Positions 63,110 to 64,000 of a stretch of DNA of 64,000 bases are shown here, in pieces. Source of the DNA: Nostoc commune NIES-4072 (GTDB lineage Bacteria; Cyanobacteriota; Cyanobacteriia; Cyanobacteriales; Nostocaceae); NCBI RefSeq assembly GCF_003113895.1, contig NZ_BDUD01000002.1, forward strand, positions 558,001 to 622,000. The letters run 5' to 3'. A program made the position numbers and the translations under genes. The notes beneath the pieces were generated by a model, which was not told the origin of the DNA, did not search any database, and saw only the letters and a program-made list of their open reading frames with translations. The number at the start of each line of letters is the position of its first letter. Position 1 is the stretch's first letter.

Positions 63110-63238
63110 ATGAAAAATACAACTTTGACTGCCTCAATTGAACAATTGTTGTCCAAGCCTTTTGACGAGTTAACTGCCCAGGAGTGGGAGCAGTTACGCA
63201 AGTACAAACCCCGCAAACGCACTGCAACAGCGGCGTAA
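63110..63238 (+). CDS. Small 42-residue protein
   Basis: A start at 63110 (MKNTTLTASIEQLLSKPFDE) has AAGGA 8 nt upstream; the longer frame from 62957 lacks this. The protein ends in a basic segment YKPRKRTATAA. It is a charged, helical small protein of unknown role, in a run of small + strand plasmid genes. Confidence 0.55.
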   Translation: MKNTTLTASIEQLLSKPFDELTAQEWEQLRKYKPRKRTATAA

Positions 63239-63323
63239 TTCCCATGTAAATCAAAAGGCGATCGCTTCCCCTGGAAAAGTTAGCGATCGCCTTTCATCTA
63301 AAATCAATCGATTCCTTAAAATT

Positions 63324-63803
63324 ATGACACATAGCATCACAAAAACCCAAGACCCCCTCACGAGCCGCGATCGCACTATCATTGCACACATCATCAATCA
63401 GTCGGATTATCCGCACAAATGCCAGAGCGAGCATGTGATTACCATCTGGATAAATGATGATGTGGTGTGGGTGAAGATGACCCACGGTTACGCGCGGTTC
63501 AACAAAATTCAGTTCAAAGCGGCAGTTGCCCACTTCAAGCAAGTCCTCGAAACTCCACGGGAGCGCAACGATCGCTTATCTCAAGAATTGGAAACAGCTT
63601 GTAAGAAATTCAAGCTCTGGCACGGTCAAATTGACTGGTTGTCATTTGGCTGCAAACTCTTTCAAGACAAGGAATTGATGGGGGTCGTCGGGTACAACGA
63701 GCGAGGCTGGTACTGCCGACGTAGGCAGTATGGGCCAAGTCAACAAGTTCTTACTATTGATGATGCGATTACTTTGCTGGGAGTAAAGGTAGCAGCGGCG
63801 TAA
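63324..63803 (+). CDS. Unknown plasmid-type protein
   Basis: A 159-residue protein. No family is recognised. It contains ITIWINDDVVWVKMTHGYARF (strand-rich) and a helical stretch FKQVLETPRERNDRLSQELETACKKF. A basic Trp/Arg-rich segment (GWYCRRRQYG) follows. Composition and length support a real gene; it is in line with the small gene at 63110. Confidence 0.55.
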   Translation: MTHSITKTQDPLTSRDRTIIAHIINQSDYPHKCQSEHVITIWINDDVVWVKMTHGYARFNKIQFKAAVAHFKQVLETPRERNDRLSQELETACKKFKLWHGQIDWLSFGCKLFQDKELMGVVGYNERGWYCRRRQYGPSQQVLTIDDAITLLGVKVAAA

Positions 63804-63870
63804 CAATGCAAAGGCGTGGCTATTGATAAGCTGCGCCATTGTTTTGTGAAAACTGACAAAGGGATTAATT

Positions 63871-63964
63871 ATGACCACTGCAACAGTTGAAGAACTCGCT
63901 GCGTAGACAAATTGCACAAGAGTATCTGGAAAATGTAAATTCCAGGGATATGGTTAAATGTTGA
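63871..63964 (+). pseudogene. Tiny frameshifted gene
   Basis: ATG 63871 with an ordinary start (MTTATVEELAA) hits TAG after 11 codons. A one-base frame change at about 63900 gives a continuing protein-like frame, RRQIAQEYLENVNSRDMVKC, ending at TGA 63964. Either a sequencing/mutational frameshift or a very short peptide. Confidence 0.3.
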
Positions 63965-63984
63965 TTATTTAGGGAGATTGCGGC

Positions 63985-64000
63985 ATGAAAGTAGAAATAG
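63985..64000 (+). CDS. Start of a gene running off the window
   Basis: ATG at 63985 preceded by GGGAG at about 10-nt spacing; only MKVEI is visible. Confidence 0.4.

Overview
The window reads as accessory DNA of a filamentous, probably Nostocales-type cyanobacterium. GCGATCGC (HIP1-like) octamers occur throughout, short heptamer and palindromic intergenic repeats are common, and the protein types (CHAT/TPR, hemagglutinin-like exoproteins, zinc-ribbon Ser/Thr kinase, FHA and cNMP proteins, AAA-like/WD40 STAND proteins) are characteristic of that group. A relaxase fragment, a toprim-type primase-like protein, two separate initiator plus DnaB modules with iteron-like arrays, and many broken insertion sequences suggest a large plasmid or an integrated mobile island rather than core chromosome. 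No rRNA, tRNA or CRISPR array was recognised.

Layout. 1-5.1 kb: mobilization/primase remnant (relaxase tail, 1280-aa DUF3854 protein, truncated partner). 5.1-6.1 kb: non-coding DNA with a strong hairpin, a dyad and a MITE. 6.1-10.7 kb (+): NB-ARC-type STAND protein, Ser/Thr kinase with TPRs, and an exported TPR protein, converging on 10.8-16.8 kb (-): methyltransferase, TPS-type exoprotein and CHAT protease. 17.5-24.9 kb (-): phage/plasmid-like replication module (antirepressor-like remnant, small protein, DNA methyltransferase, DUF5131 protein, initiator with internal iterons, DnaB-like ATPase, ASCH protein). 24.8-26.6 kb: IS66 element broken by a MITE. 26.9-35.5 kb (-): four genes joining a membrane polyferredoxin (FHA + cNMP domains), an FHA-flavin-ferredoxin reductase, an HD-domain protein and a Cache-HAMP nucleotide cyclase. 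35.6-37.1 kb: IS remnants. 37.3-38.7 kb: two exported small proteins. 39.3-44.9 kb (+): two AAA-like STAND genes, one with PAS and WD40. 45-49.8 kb: IS debris and a broken LamG-containing large protein. 50-56.2 kb: acyltransferase-like and heme-oxygenase-like proteins, small membrane protein, ISL3 transposase, TerB-like remnant, cupin, methyltransferase. 56.5-57.5 kb: tnsA between inverted arrays of putative TnsB sites. 57.8-62 kb (-): second replication module (XRE regulator, initiator with an exact 23-bp iteron array, overlapping gene, DnaB, in-frame second DnaB-like domain). 62-64 kb: small plasmid-type genes.

The most notable signals are: (i) iteron-like arrays inside both initiator genes, with a period that is not a multiple of three; (ii) the cyclase/HD/FHA/cNMP membrane redox operon; (iii) a tnsA-only element with apparent Tn7-type ends; (iv) an active-looking MITE family of about 149 bp with 8-9 bp target duplications that truncates or re-terminates three genes; (v) a single TAG separating a full DnaB from a second DnaB-like ATPase domain in the same frame. 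All family names are from recognition of motifs in the translated sequence; no database search was run.
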